Shown: piece by piece, positions 1-8,360 of the stretch
Numbering within the stretch: position 1 is the first letter of the stretch
How the letters are laid out: the number at the start of each line of letters is the position of its first letter
Source: Trebonia sp963777905
GTDB lineage: Bacteria; Actinomycetota; Actinomycetes; Streptosporangiales; Streptosporangiaceae
Length of the DNA: 64,000 nt
NCBI GenBank assembly: GCA_963777905.1
Contig: CAVZSM010000039.1
Location: 1 to 64,000 of the forward strand
Reading direction: 5' to 3'
The notes under the pieces: model-generated
The model's database searches: none
What the model was told of the DNA's origin: nothing
What the model saw: the letters and a program-made list of their open reading frames with translations, nothing else
Position numbers and translations under genes: made by a program

Positions 1-41
1 ACAGGCGTGCCCGGCGCCGCGCCGGCGCCGGGCACGTATCG

Positions 42-437
42 TCAGGAGCCGTCGGTGGTGTAGCGCGCGCCGTTGACTGACGCCTGGCCGTTGTCGACGG
101 GAGAGCCGGCCTGCCCGTCCGCCGTGTCCGCTGAGTCGCTCTTGCCGCCGAACGGGAGCCGGTCGCCGGCCTTCTGCCTGGCCGTCGCGGCCATCTTCGG
201 CACCTGCTCGCTGACCGTCGCGGCGGCCGTCTTGGCGAGGTCAGGCGCCTTGGCCGCGGCGGTTTTTCCCAGTTCGGTGGCTTTGGCGGTGACGGTGCTC
301 GTGGCCTTCTGCACCGCGGGATGCCCCGCGACCTGCTTGCTGTACTTCACGATCTGGTCATACCGCTCCCGGCCGGCCCGCGAACCGGCGATGAAACCGG
401 CGACGAAGCCTACAATGAACATGGCCTTGTAGCGCAT
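42..437 (-). CDS. YtxH-like membrane-anchored protein
   Basis: A 131-residue protein. Residues 4-20 form a hydrophobic, glycine-rich segment (FIVGFVAGFIAG) followed by RAGRERYDQIVKYS, the pattern seen at the start of YtxH-type proteins. The remainder is an Ala/Lys/Thr-rich amphipathic helix and a polar tail. The ATG at 437 is chosen because AGGGG lies 6-10 bases upstream; longer readings run antisense through the tRNA gene. It is probably a small membrane-anchored stress or envelope protein. The exact function is unknown. Confidence 0.75.
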   Translation of the reverse strand: MRYKAMFIVGFVAGFIAGSRAGRERYDQIVKYSKQVAGHPAVQKATSTVTAKATELGKTAAAKAPDLAKTAAATVSEQVPKMAATARQKAGDRLPFGGKSDSADTADGQAGSPVDNGQASVNGARYTTDGS

Positions 438-647
438 CTGGCACCCCTTCCGGTGCGTGGCGTCGTAACTTTCACCTTCCCCGGCACCCGGCGCCTCATT
501 CATCCCGGGCCGCCGCCGCTCCCCATGTCGGCAGCCGTTCAAGCGTAACCCGCCGTGCAGCGGGCACCCCGTCAGGTGCGCTACGCTTATCCGCAGCGCC
601 ACACGGGCTAGGTGGCTGGCAGCCGCGTTGGCCCGCCGGTGTGACGA

Positions 648-720
648 TCCCGCGTAGCTCAATCGGCAGAGCGTCCGGCTGTTAACCGGCAGGTTATAGG
701 TTCGAGTCCTATCGCGGGAG
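648..720 (+). tRNA. tRNA-Asn (anticodon GTT)
   Basis: A cloverleaf can be drawn by eye: acceptor TCCCGCG/CGCGGGA, D stem GCTC/GAGC, anticodon loop CTGTTAA, variable loop AGGTT and T arm ATAGG-TTCGAGT-CCTAT, ending with discriminator G. CCA is not fully encoded. The outermost anticodon-stem pair (T/C) is a mismatch. The gene is the likely integration target of the downstream island, because its 3' half is repeated at 6745-6782. Confidence 0.93.
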
Positions 721-721
721 C
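684..721 (+). repeat. Left 38-bp direct repeat in tRNA-Asn (attL-like)
   Basis: This stretch runs from the anticodon stem to one base past the tRNA. It is identical base for base to 6745-6782. A copy of the 3' part of a tRNA lying some kilobases downstream is the classical footprint of site-specific integration by a tyrosine integrase. Confidence 0.85.
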
Positions 722-1520
722 ACATTTTATGCCTCTGACCTGGGGCTTCTGTGCTTGGCGGTCTGTCCCGGGGCTTCGGGGCCCGGCAGATGTTGTGTTA
801 GCTAGTGTTGATCATGACAGTCAGCCCCTTCGCGGCGGCCAGGATCCGGCGGAACTGAGGGCGGCCCCGCGGAGCGTATGACCTTCCGCGAGATCCCTGT
901 CAGGCGCGGAGCTTTGGGCTTGAGTTCGATTTTGGGCCTTGTCCCAGGTCCTGTCGGCGCAATCCAGCCAGAGTGGTGCCAGGCCACCGCGGCCTGTTCC
1001 GTGCCGGGCAAGAGCGCGCGTGCCTGCTGGCTGGCGTGGCATCTGGCCGGGATGCTGCCATGGATGTCATCCCAGAACCTGATCGGTCGGCCGACGCGCG
1101 CGCGTAGCCGCCTTATTGAAGATCTGTATGCCGGAGTTTGTTCGGTCCGGAGCCGCGGTTGCTGTCCAGATCAGGATGTTCTGTAGTCCGTCAGCCCCAA
1201 AATGGCCGCCGATATGGCGGTTTCGCCAGCCGCCCACCCCAGGCCACGTGCAACGTGCAGGCCATCCGCTCACCCTCCAGACCATGCGAACCCGGAGAGC
1301 TTAATCGCGGACCTCATCGGGATCATCTTCCCAGCCGGCCAGCCAGCGGCTGACCTACACGGGGCCCGGCCGCCGCGCCTGATCCCGGTCGCCGCTCTTG
1401 ACCTACACCGGCAATTCTACACTAGCAAAATATTTCCAGAAATGTTACGCTAGTTATTTACCGGTGGCATGGCAAGGTCGAGCACGAGCCATGCCCGTGT
1501 CTACTGAAGGGACCCGGGCC
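721..1520. other. Gene-poor stretch inside the island
   Basis: No reading frame here looks like a conserved protein, and the open frames on both strands lack starts with ribosome sites. The last 130 bases become AT-richer and hold a candidate promoter/operator for the SDR gene. It may contain decayed genes that cannot be recognised by eye. Confidence 0.5.
1421..1454 (+). promoter_or_regulatory. Inverted repeat upstream of the SDR gene
   Basis: ACTAGC (1421-1426) and GCTAGT (1449-1454) are perfect inverted arms around an AT-rich 22-base spacer. A TTGACC (-35-like) starts at 1398, and TAGCAA at 1423 is a weak -10 candidate with a 19-base spacer. The position, 65-100 bases before the ATG, suits an operator over a promoter. 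Inference only. Confidence 0.35.
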
Positions 1521-2366
1521 ATGAGTTCACAACGAGCCAGCGACGTCACGGCAGAACGACCCGCCAGGTTCGCGGGGGACAAGCTCGACGGAAAGGTGGC
1601 GCTGGTCACGGGGGGAACGCGGGGCATCGGAGCCGCCATCTGCCGGAGCCTCGCGTCACAAGGAGCCTCTGTGGCGGCGGGATATAGCCGGAACAAAGAG
1701 GCTGCCGAGACGTTCCGCTCCGACTTCACCGAGGCATTCGGCGCCCGCTCGGTGATCACGCTGCACTCCGGCAACGTTGGCTTGGCCGACGATTGCAGGC
1801 GTGTCGTCGCTGAAGTGCTGGATCAGCAGGGTCGCATCGACATCCTCGTCAACAATGCCGGCATCACGATCGACAAGACCCACGCCAAGCTGACCGACGA
1901 CGACTGGCACAAGGTGCTGGCGGTCAACCTATCGGGCGCGTTCTTCCTCGCCCAGGCCGTCCTGCCGCACATGATCGAGCGCGGCAGCGGCCGGATCGTC
2001 AACGTGTCATCCATCATCGGGGAAACCGGCAACATCGGGCAGGCGAACTACGCGGCCTCCAAGTCAGGCCTGTTCGGGCTCACCAAGACCCTCGCCAAGG
2101 AAGTCGCTTTCATGCTGGAACGTTCGGGAAAGCTCACTGAAGACGGGCTGGCCGTGACGGTGAACACCGTTACCCCCGGCTTCATCGCGACCGAGATGGT
2201 CAAGGCCATACCAGAGAAAGTCATCGAGAAGATCAAGGGGCAGATCCCGATGCGGCGACTGGGCCGGCCTGAAGAGGTCGCGCGCGTCGTGCATTTCCTT
2301 GCCGCCGACGCCTCCTCCTACATCACCGGACAGGTATGGGGAGTCAACGGCGGAATGGACATGTGA
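1521..2366 (+). CDS. Short-chain dehydrogenase, FabG/PhaB-like 3-oxoacyl reductase
   Basis: 281 residues with the full classical SDR set: NAD(P)-binding TGGTRGIG at 30-37, NNAG at 111-114 and catalytic Ser164, Tyr177, Lys181. The pattern resembles 3-oxoacyl-ACP and acetoacetyl-CoA reductases, which reduce a beta-ketoacyl thioester with NADPH. Unlike ordinary FabG (about 247 residues), it has an N-terminal extension of about 22 residues and an insertion of about 12 residues after LAKEVAFM, before VNTVTPGF. The ATG at 1521 is preceded by GAAGGGA with good spacing. It stands alone; no PHA synthase or FAS gene is adjacent. It is the only clearly intact metabolic enzyme of the island. Confidence 0.85.
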   Translation: MSSQRASDVTAERPARFAGDKLDGKVALVTGGTRGIGAAICRSLASQGASVAAGYSRNKEAAETFRSDFTEAFGARSVITLHSGNVGLADDCRRVVAEVLDQQGRIDILVNNAGITIDKTHAKLTDDDWHKVLAVNLSGAFFLAQAVLPHMIERGSGRIVNVSSIIGETGNIGQANYAASKSGLFGLTKTLAKEVAFMLERSGKLTEDGLAVTVNTVTPGFIATEMVKAIPEKVIEKIKGQIPMRRLGRPEEVARVVHFLAADASSYITGQVWGVNGGMDM

Positions 2367-2510
2367 TGCACCGCAGATTCCGTCCGCGGAGGTGACGAGC
2401 ATCGACGAGGTGCATGCCGCCGGGCAGACCCGTTCCCAGGGCCTGCTCATAACGTCGAGCATGCCACGCCCGGCCCGCTGACCTTGCCGGATCCGCTCCC
2501 GCGGTTTAAT

Positions 2511-2939
2511 TCACACCCGGGTGAAGTCACCCGGTCGCTCCGGCAGCTTCTTGTGGGTGGATCCCGAGGCAAGCATCGCCTGCGCCCGCCTGACGGACCG
2601 GGACTTCGGCCCCTGGGCGCGGACCAGGTGCAAGGTGCCGCGGTTGAGCCAGCTGACGACCATCGAGCGGCGCGCGAGGGCGGAGTCGACGTCCGAGGCG
2701 GACAACCCCGCCGACCGGGCCCGGACCGCAAGCCGCGCGCCCCGCGGGTCCTGGGCCTGGATGGCCAGCAGCCGCCGGGCGACCTCCTCAGCGCTGCCCG
2801 CCCGGTCGCCGCACAGCAGTTGCGCCGCGCATCGCTCCGCAGTCACCGCCCGATCATCGGCGCTGGTGGCCGCCGGGAACCCTGAAGTGCTCACCGGCTG
2901 CGACTGTACCGTCCAAAGTCGGCGGCCGTCACCGGCCAC
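2511..2939 (-). pseudogene. Remnant of a winged-helix DNA-binding domain protein (HTH_42 type)
   Basis: Residues about 28-108 of this frame (AQLLCGDRAGSAEEVARRLL, then LAIQAQDPRGARLAVRARSA, then MVVSWLNRGTLHLVRA) match the N-terminal region of the DUF1006/HTH_42 winged-helix family as I know it. Full-length members have about 350-400 residues. Here the homology stops after LVRA and the frame ends 30 residues later in unrelated sequence, so most of the gene is gone. The true start is unclear. Confidence 0.6.
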
Positions 2940-3471
2940 CCGCTCTCATCATCGCCAGACCGGGCCGCCGCCTGGCCGAGACCTCCGACTCCGGCCGTCC
3001 TGGCTGCGGCAGCGAGCTGCCCGGCTACCTCGTGGGGAAGTTCGCTTTCCGCAAGGGATGTCTCACCATTCTTCATGGGCGCGATCCGCCGATATGGCCG
3101 CAGGCTCGACTCCGAGCTGAGCACTCGCGGTCGCGCCGAACGGGTGATCTGTATGCCGCCACGCACCTTCCTGAACGGATGACTAACGGTTGGCTAGGCC
3201 GTACGGCGAGGTACCTGCAGTTCGCGGGTGGGAGTTTGCTTCGCCGCGCCCGGGTGGGCATGACTGCCAGCGCATGGAAAGGTTGCTTCCACGTGCCAGC
3301 CGTCCTCGACCGGCCGGGTGGCGGCTGTCCCGACCGCGCACTCTATGATTGATATACTTAGCATATGCTTGCTATATGCACCGGGATCTGGGCGGCATCC
3401 GCCGCCGAGCCGGGCGGTGCCGATGGGCTCATCGCCGCCTGCGGCCCGCTGACACGCGGCGAGAACCCGGG
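2940..3471. other. Gene-poor stretch with an AT-rich palindromic patch
   Basis: No convincing gene on either strand. The notable part is the AT-rich 3344-3379 segment directly before the alpha/beta hydrolase remnant, described separately. Confidence 0.45.
3360..3369 (+). promoter_or_regulatory. AGCATATGCT palindrome, putative operator
   Basis: A perfect 10-bp palindrome inside an AT-rich island (GATATACTTAGCATATGCTT, followed by GCTATATGCA) in otherwise GC-rich DNA. TATACT (3353-3358) is a good -10 match. The second TATATGC repeats the motif 10 bases on. It probably was the promoter/operator of the hydrolase starting at 3472; which regulator binds cannot be told. Confidence 0.4.
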
Positions 3472-4315
3472 ATGAGCCGGACCCGCTACGCGCGCAGCGG
3501 GGCGCTCCGCATCGCCTACGAGCTGCGCGGAACCCTGCACCGGCGGCGCCCCTGGCTGGTCATGATCCAGGGCATGGGTTTCGACCGTCTCGGGTGGCAG
3601 CCGGTGCTGGGGACACTGGGCCGCCACTTCCGGCTGGTACTGGTGGACAACCGGGGGTTCGGCAGCAGCAGCCAGGCCTGGCTCATTTTCCGTGGCCGAC
3701 ATGGCCGGCGATGTCGTCGCGGTGCTCGATGCCGCCGGCATCCGCCGGGCCCACGTCATAGGGGCGAGCCTGGGCGGCATGGTGGCCCAGGAGCTGGCCA
3801 TCGCCCACCCGGAGCGAGTCGACGGCCTGATCCTGGCCTGCACGGCAGAGGGCTGGCCGTTCGCCTACCCCATGCCGGCCGCCTCGGTGCGGATGCTCGC
3901 GGCGACCACCGGCCTGACGGCCGAGGCGGCGCTGCGCCGGCACACCGAAAATGCGCTGTCCGCGCGCACGGTCCGTGATCATCCGGAACTGGTCAGCCGC
4001 CTGGTCGAGATCCAGCGTTCCCGGCCAGCGGATACCGCAGCCCTGTCGGCCCAGGCGGCCGCGGGAGCCAGGTACGCCGGGCGTCTGAGGCAGCGGCGCA
4101 TCCGGGCCCGCACGCTGGTCCTGCAGGGTCGCGCCGACACCGTGGTCGACCCGCGCAACGCGCGGCTGCTCGCGGACCGCATCCCGGGCGCCGAGCTGGT
4201 GATCTTCCCCGAGCTGGGTCACCTGCTGTTCTGGGAGGACCCGGACGGCTTCGCCGACGCGACGGCATCGTTCCTGCTAGCCCGCACGCGGGCCCGCAGA
4301 CCCGTCGCCGCTTGA
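3472..4315 (+). pseudogene. Alpha/beta hydrolase, frameshifted
   Basis: The N-terminal part (3472 to about 3685) encodes RIAYELRG, VMIQGMGFDRLGWQPVL and LVDNRGFG, the usual first strands and oxyanion region of alpha/beta hydrolases of the 3-oxoadipate enol-lactonase/haloperoxidase type. From about 3692 another frame continues with ADMAGDVVAVLDAAGI, the nucleophile elbow GASLGG, Asp in RADTVVDP and His in ELGHLLFWE. Joined, the two make one protein of about 280 residues. The break falls between 3665 and 3690. Either the gene is dead or there is a sequencing indel. The context in a decayed island favours a pseudogene. Confidence 0.75.
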
Positions 4316-4864
4316 GCAGGCCCGGACGTCTGATCCGCGGTGCCGCGGCCGGTCAGGAATGACACGCCGGACGCGGCAATAGCCGTTCGCGCCCGTGTGC
4401 CCCTGGGCACGAACGCGGCACGGCCCTCCCTGACCTATGGCTGCGCAGGACCGCTACTGGGTGACAAGCCCGCCCCAAGCCGCCGCAGGTCATCCAGGCG
4501 ACGAAGACGGAAACTCCTGCACTGCGCGGCAGCGCGGGCTCGGGCTCGCATCTAAGCGCCGCACGACGCCGTCGACACCGGCACTCGTATGTGCCGGGAA
4601 TTCCGCGCGAGGCACACACCGCCGCCGTTCTGGACAGTTCTCAGGGGGCGGGCTCTCGCCGATCCTGAGCACCCATAATCGGCAGGCGCTGACGAATGCC
4701 GCGAGTCGCCTACCCTCGTGTCGCGCACTGTGATCAGCGTGCCCGCTTGTCGAAGCCGGCGGTGCCCGGCCCTCGGGCTGGCCGCGAGCGGGGATGGACT
4801 GGGCCAGCAGGGCCTGGCATGCGCAAGACGTGCCCGCGGCGCCGGCAGCTGGCGGACGGGCGGG
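4316..4864. other. Stretch without a recognisable gene
   Basis: Open frames exist on both strands but none shows a recognisable domain, a ribosome site or consistent third-position GC. I see no repeats or hairpins of note. Confidence 0.4.
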
Positions 4865-5338
4865 TCAGTAACTGGTGATGATCGTCGTGACCGGCAAGCC
4901 GAACCGGCGCTCCGCCTGATGGGGCAAGTCGGCCCTGAGCCAGCGGGAGACGGGCTGAGGCAGGGTGGTCACGATGATCTCGTCGAACTGGCGATCGGCG
5001 CACAGCTTCTCGACGGCCTCCAGCGGGTCGCAGCTGCCCAGATCGCCTTCCACCGGCACGCCCAGCGCAGCCAGGCCGTCCAGCATCACGCTGAGCCGCT
5101 GCCGGGCCTGCGCGGTCGCCTCTTCGTCGGTGGCAGGGCGAGCGTAGTACGTCGCCCACCACCACATGCCGGGCTGGGGCAGCACACCGCCGGCCGCCAC
5201 GGGATCATGCTGTGCGGCCTTGGTATCCGGCACGATCACGAAGAACGAACAAGGCCCCGCACTGATCCGCTTGCGCAGCTCATCCCGCAACTCTGCCGCC
5301 TGCAGGGTCTGGTTCGCGACAACAAGATACCTGAGCAT
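4865..5338 (-). CDS. Usp-like (universal stress protein fold) protein
   Basis: 157 residues beginning MLRYLVVANQTLQAAELRDE. The order is a first beta strand, an Arg-rich helix, FFVIVPDT, a middle variable loop (GMWWWATYYARPATDEEATA), a helix, GDLGSCDPLEAVEKLC, then FDEIIVTTLPQPVSRWLRAD and a final LPVTTI strand. This is the Rossmann-like layout of UspA-family domains, and the FDEIIVTT...SRWL element corresponds to the usual D-x-I-V-x-G...S region, though without a clear ATP-binding G-2x-G-9x-G. Probably cytoplasmic. Function unknown beyond the fold. Confidence 0.6.
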   Translation of the reverse strand: MLRYLVVANQTLQAAELRDELRKRISAGPCSFFVIVPDTKAAQHDPVAAGGVLPQPGMWWWATYYARPATDEEATAQARQRLSVMLDGLAALGVPVEGDLGSCDPLEAVEKLCADRQFDEIIVTTLPQPVSRWLRADLPHQAERRFGLPVTTIITSY

Positions 5339-5601
5339 GACACCACCCCGCTTTCAAGTATCCCGCAGAACCGCCCCCAGGGAACCGGGCGGCGGCTCCC
5401 CGCCACATCCGGCACCCTGCGCCGGGTGTCCGGCGATGCCGCAGGCACGCCGAGCGGGTGAGCGTCACGCTTCATAACAGGCTCTTTCACCATTTGCCGA
5501 CCTATATCCGCCTGATGCCTTTGCTGCTGATCTCGGCTTGGTTCTGGTCCCGCATCAGAACCGGATGATCGGTGCGCCGGACGTGCCGACGAGCGGATGG
5601 C

Positions 5602-5943
5602 TTACAGGCCGAGGACTCGGCGAAGGCCCCGGTCCACTTCGTGCATGAGGGAGGCGGGAAGCTGGCCCACGGCGGGGTCGAGGCCGGTCTTGTCGAGAGT
5701 GACCAGGGCGGTGACGTTGACCACGGAGTCCCTGGGCAGTCCGCTGGCGATCGCGGGAACGAAGACGTTACCGGGCATCGCCGCCAGGCCCGTGTTCGAT
5801 GTGATGACGGCAGCTAGCGCGGTGTTCAGCCTGCTGGCGTTGTAGGGGTCGGCCTGGATCACTAGGACCGGGCGGCGCTTGGCTGGCTTGCTGCCGTGCG
5901 GCTCGCCGAGGTCGGCCCAGCAGACATCGCCGCGCTGGATCAC
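5602..5943 (-). CDS. mazF: MazF/PemK-family mRNA interferase toxin
   Basis: 113 residues: MIQRGDVCWADLGEPHGSKP, then KRRPVLVIQADPYNASRLNT, ending in a helix EVDRGLRRVLGL. The N-terminal RGDV-W-DL-P-G and the RPVLVIQ strand are the signature of MazF-type endoribonucleases, with the catalytic Arg in KRRPVLV and a Thr/Ser in the ITSN strand. The start overlaps the last bases of the antitoxin gene (ATGA), so the two are translationally coupled. It likely helped stabilise the island it sits in. Confidence 0.88.
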   Translation of the reverse strand: MIQRGDVCWADLGEPHGSKPAKRRPVLVIQADPYNASRLNTALAAVITSNTGLAAMPGNVFVPAIASGLPRDSVVNVTALVTLDKTGLDPAVGQLPASLMHEVDRGLRRVLGL

Positions 5944-6185
5944 CAGTCATCGTCCCCGGTTGTCAGCAGGCGGCGGCCGGCCGCGGCTGCCGCAGCGCCT
6001 GAATCATCGTCTCCGGCTGCCTGCACTGCTTGGTCGATCTGACTCGTGAGCGACTGGGCGGCCAGCTCGTCCAGGTACCTGCGGGCCGCCCGGGCAAAGA
6101 ACTCTGATCTGCTGATGCCCAGCTCGGCTGCCTGGCCAGCTGCCTGCTCGAAGATTTCGTCAGGAACAGAGATTGCGGTCTTCAT
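5940..6185 (-). CDS. Ribbon-helix-helix antitoxin of the MazEF-type pair
   Basis: 81 residues: MKTAISVPDEIFEQAAGQAA, then LGISRSEFFARAARRYLDEL. A short N-terminal beta strand followed by two helices is typical of RHH/CopG-like antitoxins that bind DNA as dimers; the acidic tail ending TGDDDW probably wraps the toxin. The gene precedes mazF by a 4-base overlap. The ATG at 6185 has no ribosome site, but a TATACT -10 box lies 7-12 bases upstream, so the mRNA is probably leaderless. Confidence 0.8.
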   Translation of the reverse strand: MKTAISVPDEIFEQAAGQAAELGISRSEFFARAARRYLDELAAQSLTSQIDQAVQAAGDDDSGAAAAAAGRRLLTTGDDDW

Positions 6186-6191
6186 GCTTTG

Positions 6192-6212
6192 AGTATAACC
6201 GGGTATTACCCG
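6192..6212 (-). promoter_or_regulatory. Promoter and palindromic operator of the toxin-antitoxin pair
   Basis: On the minus strand TATACT (plus 6192-6197) lies so close to the ATG that transcription would begin at or near it. Immediately upstream is a perfect inverted repeat, CGGGT-ATT-ACCCG (6200-6212). This placement fits autorepression by the antitoxin. No good -35 box is visible. Confidence 0.6.
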
Positions 6213-6744
6213 TGTTGGCCGCGGAAGCGGCACGGAATCCGCAACGGCTGCACCGGGTTCTGGCCGTCACTGCCGTCCCACGATCTGATCACCAAGCGGG
6301 GCTCCATGCCGCCGGGATCCCGCCCTCCCGGAACAGATGTTCTGCACACGTCGCACGACGCGTCAAGCGCGATCGCGACCCGCGCCGAGTCGGCGTTCCG
6401 CGTCCTCTTCGTGTAGAAGGCGCACGGCCTGGGTCACCTTCTGTGACGGGCGCGGCGTCGGCCTTTTCTGGAATCGGCGAGATAGTTGCAGCAGGCCGGG
6501 TCCGGCGATCGCGGTCCCGGCCGGGCCAGCATCAGCCCGGCATCAGCAAGGGCAACACAAGACCAACACAACACGTGCCGCGAGGAAGACCAACACGGGA
6601 ACAACACGGACAAAACGGCATTCCCCGGCACACGGCGGCACGGATGCTAAAATAGCCTTACCATCCTGACAGGCCTGTATGCAGGCAGCGCAGGGTTGAC
6701 GATGTTGAAGTTTCCGTGGTCTGGGCGAGTACAGACCTTCTGTG
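6213..6744. other. Gene-less right end of the island
   Basis: No gene is recognisable. The segment holds a cluster of CAACAC repeats (6553-6607) and then the right direct repeat. Confidence 0.5.
6553..6607 (+). repeat. CAACAC repeat cluster near the right att-like site
   Basis: CAACAC occurs five times in 55 bp (6553, 6564, 6569, 6591, 6602). The longer unit AAGACCAACAC occurs twice, at 6559 and 6586, exactly 27 bp apart. It lies about 140 bp inside the right direct repeat, where integrase arm-type sites are expected. Confidence 0.5.
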
Positions 6745-6782
6745 AACCGGCAGGTTATAGGTTCGAGTCCTATCGCGGGAGC
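6745..6782 (+). repeat. Right 38-bp direct repeat, tRNA-Asn 3' fragment (attR-like)
   Basis: Identical to 684-721. The sequence 5' of it (CTTCTGTG) does not continue the tRNA, so it is not a second tRNA gene. It is followed after 9 bases by a rho-independent terminator. Confidence 0.85.
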
Positions 6783-6791
6783 TCCGGCTAG

Positions 6792-6820
6792 CCCCGAACC
6801 CTCAGTGGTTCGGGGTTTTT
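6792..6820 (+). terminator. Rho-independent terminator, probably the original tRNA-Asn terminator
   Basis: CCCCGAACC (6792-6800), loop CTCAGT, GGTTCGGGG (6807-6815) and a run of five T. A perfect 9-bp stem. No gene ends just upstream except the tRNA fragment, which suggests it terminated the intact tRNA gene before the island inserted. Confidence 0.85.
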
Positions 6821-6985
6821 GGTTTCCCGGCACCGGAATAATCGACAGGAATCCTGTACATCTCTTTCCGGCTGTGACAGCATTCACGCCAAGTGGGCGG
6901 CAACGCAGCGACCACAAGGAGGTGGGTGTGAAGCCCCAGGACGGTCACCACCAGGAGAACAGCCCTGCGCGCGGCAGCGATCGCG

Positions 6986-8341
6986 GTGGGCGTAGCCGTC
7001 GCGGCGGGTGTCCCGACGGCCGTTTCGGCGGCCGCCGCCACCGCGCCGGCGAGCACCAGCTACACCGGCACGCTGGCCAACGGGACCACCTGGATCGCGG
7101 ATGTCCCGGCTCAGTGGAACGGGACCCTGCTGCTGTACAGCCACGGCTTCGGCCCGCTGACCGCAGCCGACGCCCCAGACCCCGGCACCCAGGCCGCGCT
7201 GCTCGCCCGCGGGTACGCGCTGGCCGGCTCCTCCTACGACCCGAACGGCTCGGAGTGGGCACTGGACACCGCCGTCAGCGACCAGTTCGGCACGCTCGCG
7301 GCGGTCGAGTCCACCGTGCTGACGTCCCGGCCGGCCCACGTGCTCGCGTTCGGCACCTCGATGGGCGGCCTGATCAGCGCCCTCGAGGCGCAGCAGGGCG
7401 CGGGCAAGATCAACGGCGCGCTGACCACCTGCGGCATCGTCGGCGGCGGCGTGAACCTGAACGAGTACCAGATCGACGGCGAGTACGCGATCGCGCAACT
7501 GCTCGGCAACCCGAGCACGCAGCTTGTCGGGTTCGGTGACGACACGACCGCGCTCGCCACCGCCTCGGCGCTGACCGCTGATGCCACCGCGGCGCAGACG
7601 ACCGCGGCCGGGCGGGCACGGCTGGCCCTGGCGCTCGCGTTCCTGAACACGACCCCGTGGCTGTCCACGAGCACCACGCCCGTCCCGGCTAGCGACCCGA
7701 ACGGCCAGGAGGCCGCCCAGTACAACGTGATGTTCGGCGGCGGGTTCAGCATCATGGACTTCATCGAGCTCGGCCGGGTGTCGGTCGACCAGGCCGATGG
7801 CGGCAACGCGACCTGGGATGTCGGGACGAACTTCGCCAGAGCCCTCGCGGGCTCGCCCTTCAAGAACCAGGTCGAGGCCCTCTACAAGGAGGCCGGCCTG
7901 AACCTGAACGCCGACCTTGCGACGCTCACCGCGAACACCACGATCAAGGCGGACCCGGCGGCGCTGCGGTCGCTCGTCGCGACCTCCGTCCCGACCGGCC
8001 GGCTCGCGGTTCCCGAACTCGACCTGCACACGATCGGCGACAACCTCGTCCCGGTCCAGAACGAGAACTACTACCGGCACCTCGTGGACCAGGCCGGCAG
8101 CGGCGGGCTGCTCCGGCAGGCGTACACGGAGAGCTTCGGGCACTGCAACTTCAGCTCGGCCGAGCTCGTCGCGGGCGTCCAGGCGGTCATGCACCGGGTG
8201 ACCACCGGTCACTGGGACAACGTCACGACGGCAGCGAGCCTGGAGCAGGCGGCCACCGCCCTGAACCTTGGCCCGGCCCGGTTCACCGATTACCACCCAG
8301 GTGAGCTCACCGGATCGGTCCCGACGCCCTATCGGTGGTAG
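6986..8341 (+). CDS. Secreted alpha/beta hydrolase-like protein
   Basis: A large extracellular hydrolase: VPAQWNGTLLLYSHGF (strand and oxyanion loop), nucleophile elbow AFGTSMGG, an Asp region ELDLHTIGDNLVPVQN and His in TESFGHCNF. A perfect AAGGAGGT at 6916-6923 precedes GTG at 6928, but from there the frame is shifted by one base relative to the rest. Skipping one C of the CCCC at 6934-6937 would give VKPRTVTTRRTALRAAAIAV, a Tat-like signal with RR followed by a hydrophobic stretch and AVSA. The in-frame GTG at 6986 leaves only half a signal peptide. Either an indel error or an inactivated secretion signal; the body is intact. Confidence 0.75.
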   Translation: MGVAVAAGVPTAVSAAAATAPASTSYTGTLANGTTWIADVPAQWNGTLLLYSHGFGPLTAADAPDPGTQAALLARGYALAGSSYDPNGSEWALDTAVSDQFGTLAAVESTVLTSRPAHVLAFGTSMGGLISALEAQQGAGKINGALTTCGIVGGGVNLNEYQIDGEYAIAQLLGNPSTQLVGFGDDTTALATASALTADATAAQTTAAGRARLALALAFLNTTPWLSTSTTPVPASDPNGQEAAQYNVMFGGGFSIMDFIELGRVSVDQADGGNATWDVGTNFARALAGSPFKNQVEALYKEAGLNLNADLATLTANTTIKADPAALRSLVATSVPTGRLAVPELDLHTIGDNLVPVQNENYYRHLVDQAGSGGLLRQAYTESFGHCNFSSAELVAGVQAVMHRVTTGHWDNVTTAASLEQAATALNLGPARFTDYHPGELTGSVPTPYRW

Positions 8342-8360
8342 TCAGGCGGTCCGTCGGCTC

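Larger units (their letters stand above)
722..6744. mobile_element. Putative decayed tRNA-Asn-integrated genomic island
   Basis: About 6.0 kb bounded by the 38-bp repeats. Three observations support insertion. The right repeat is followed within 10 bases by a strong terminator that suits the tRNA transcript. The interior has broken genes (a winged-helix remnant and a frameshifted hydrolase), long gene-poor stretches and a toxin-antitoxin pair. A cluster of CAACAC repeats lies just inside the right end. No integrase, excisionase or replication gene is recognisable, so if it was mobile it is now a remnant. Confidence 0.65.

Noticed and set aside
721..1400. Integrase or transposase genes in the first gene-poor stretch
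   Set aside because: No frame shows the tyrosine-recombinase R-H-R-Y pattern or a DDE-type pattern; open frames look like GC-rich noise.
6741..6785. A second tRNA-Asn gene
   Set aside because: Only the part from the anticodon stem onward is present; the acceptor 5' strand, D arm and anticodon loop are missing. It is the att-like duplicate.
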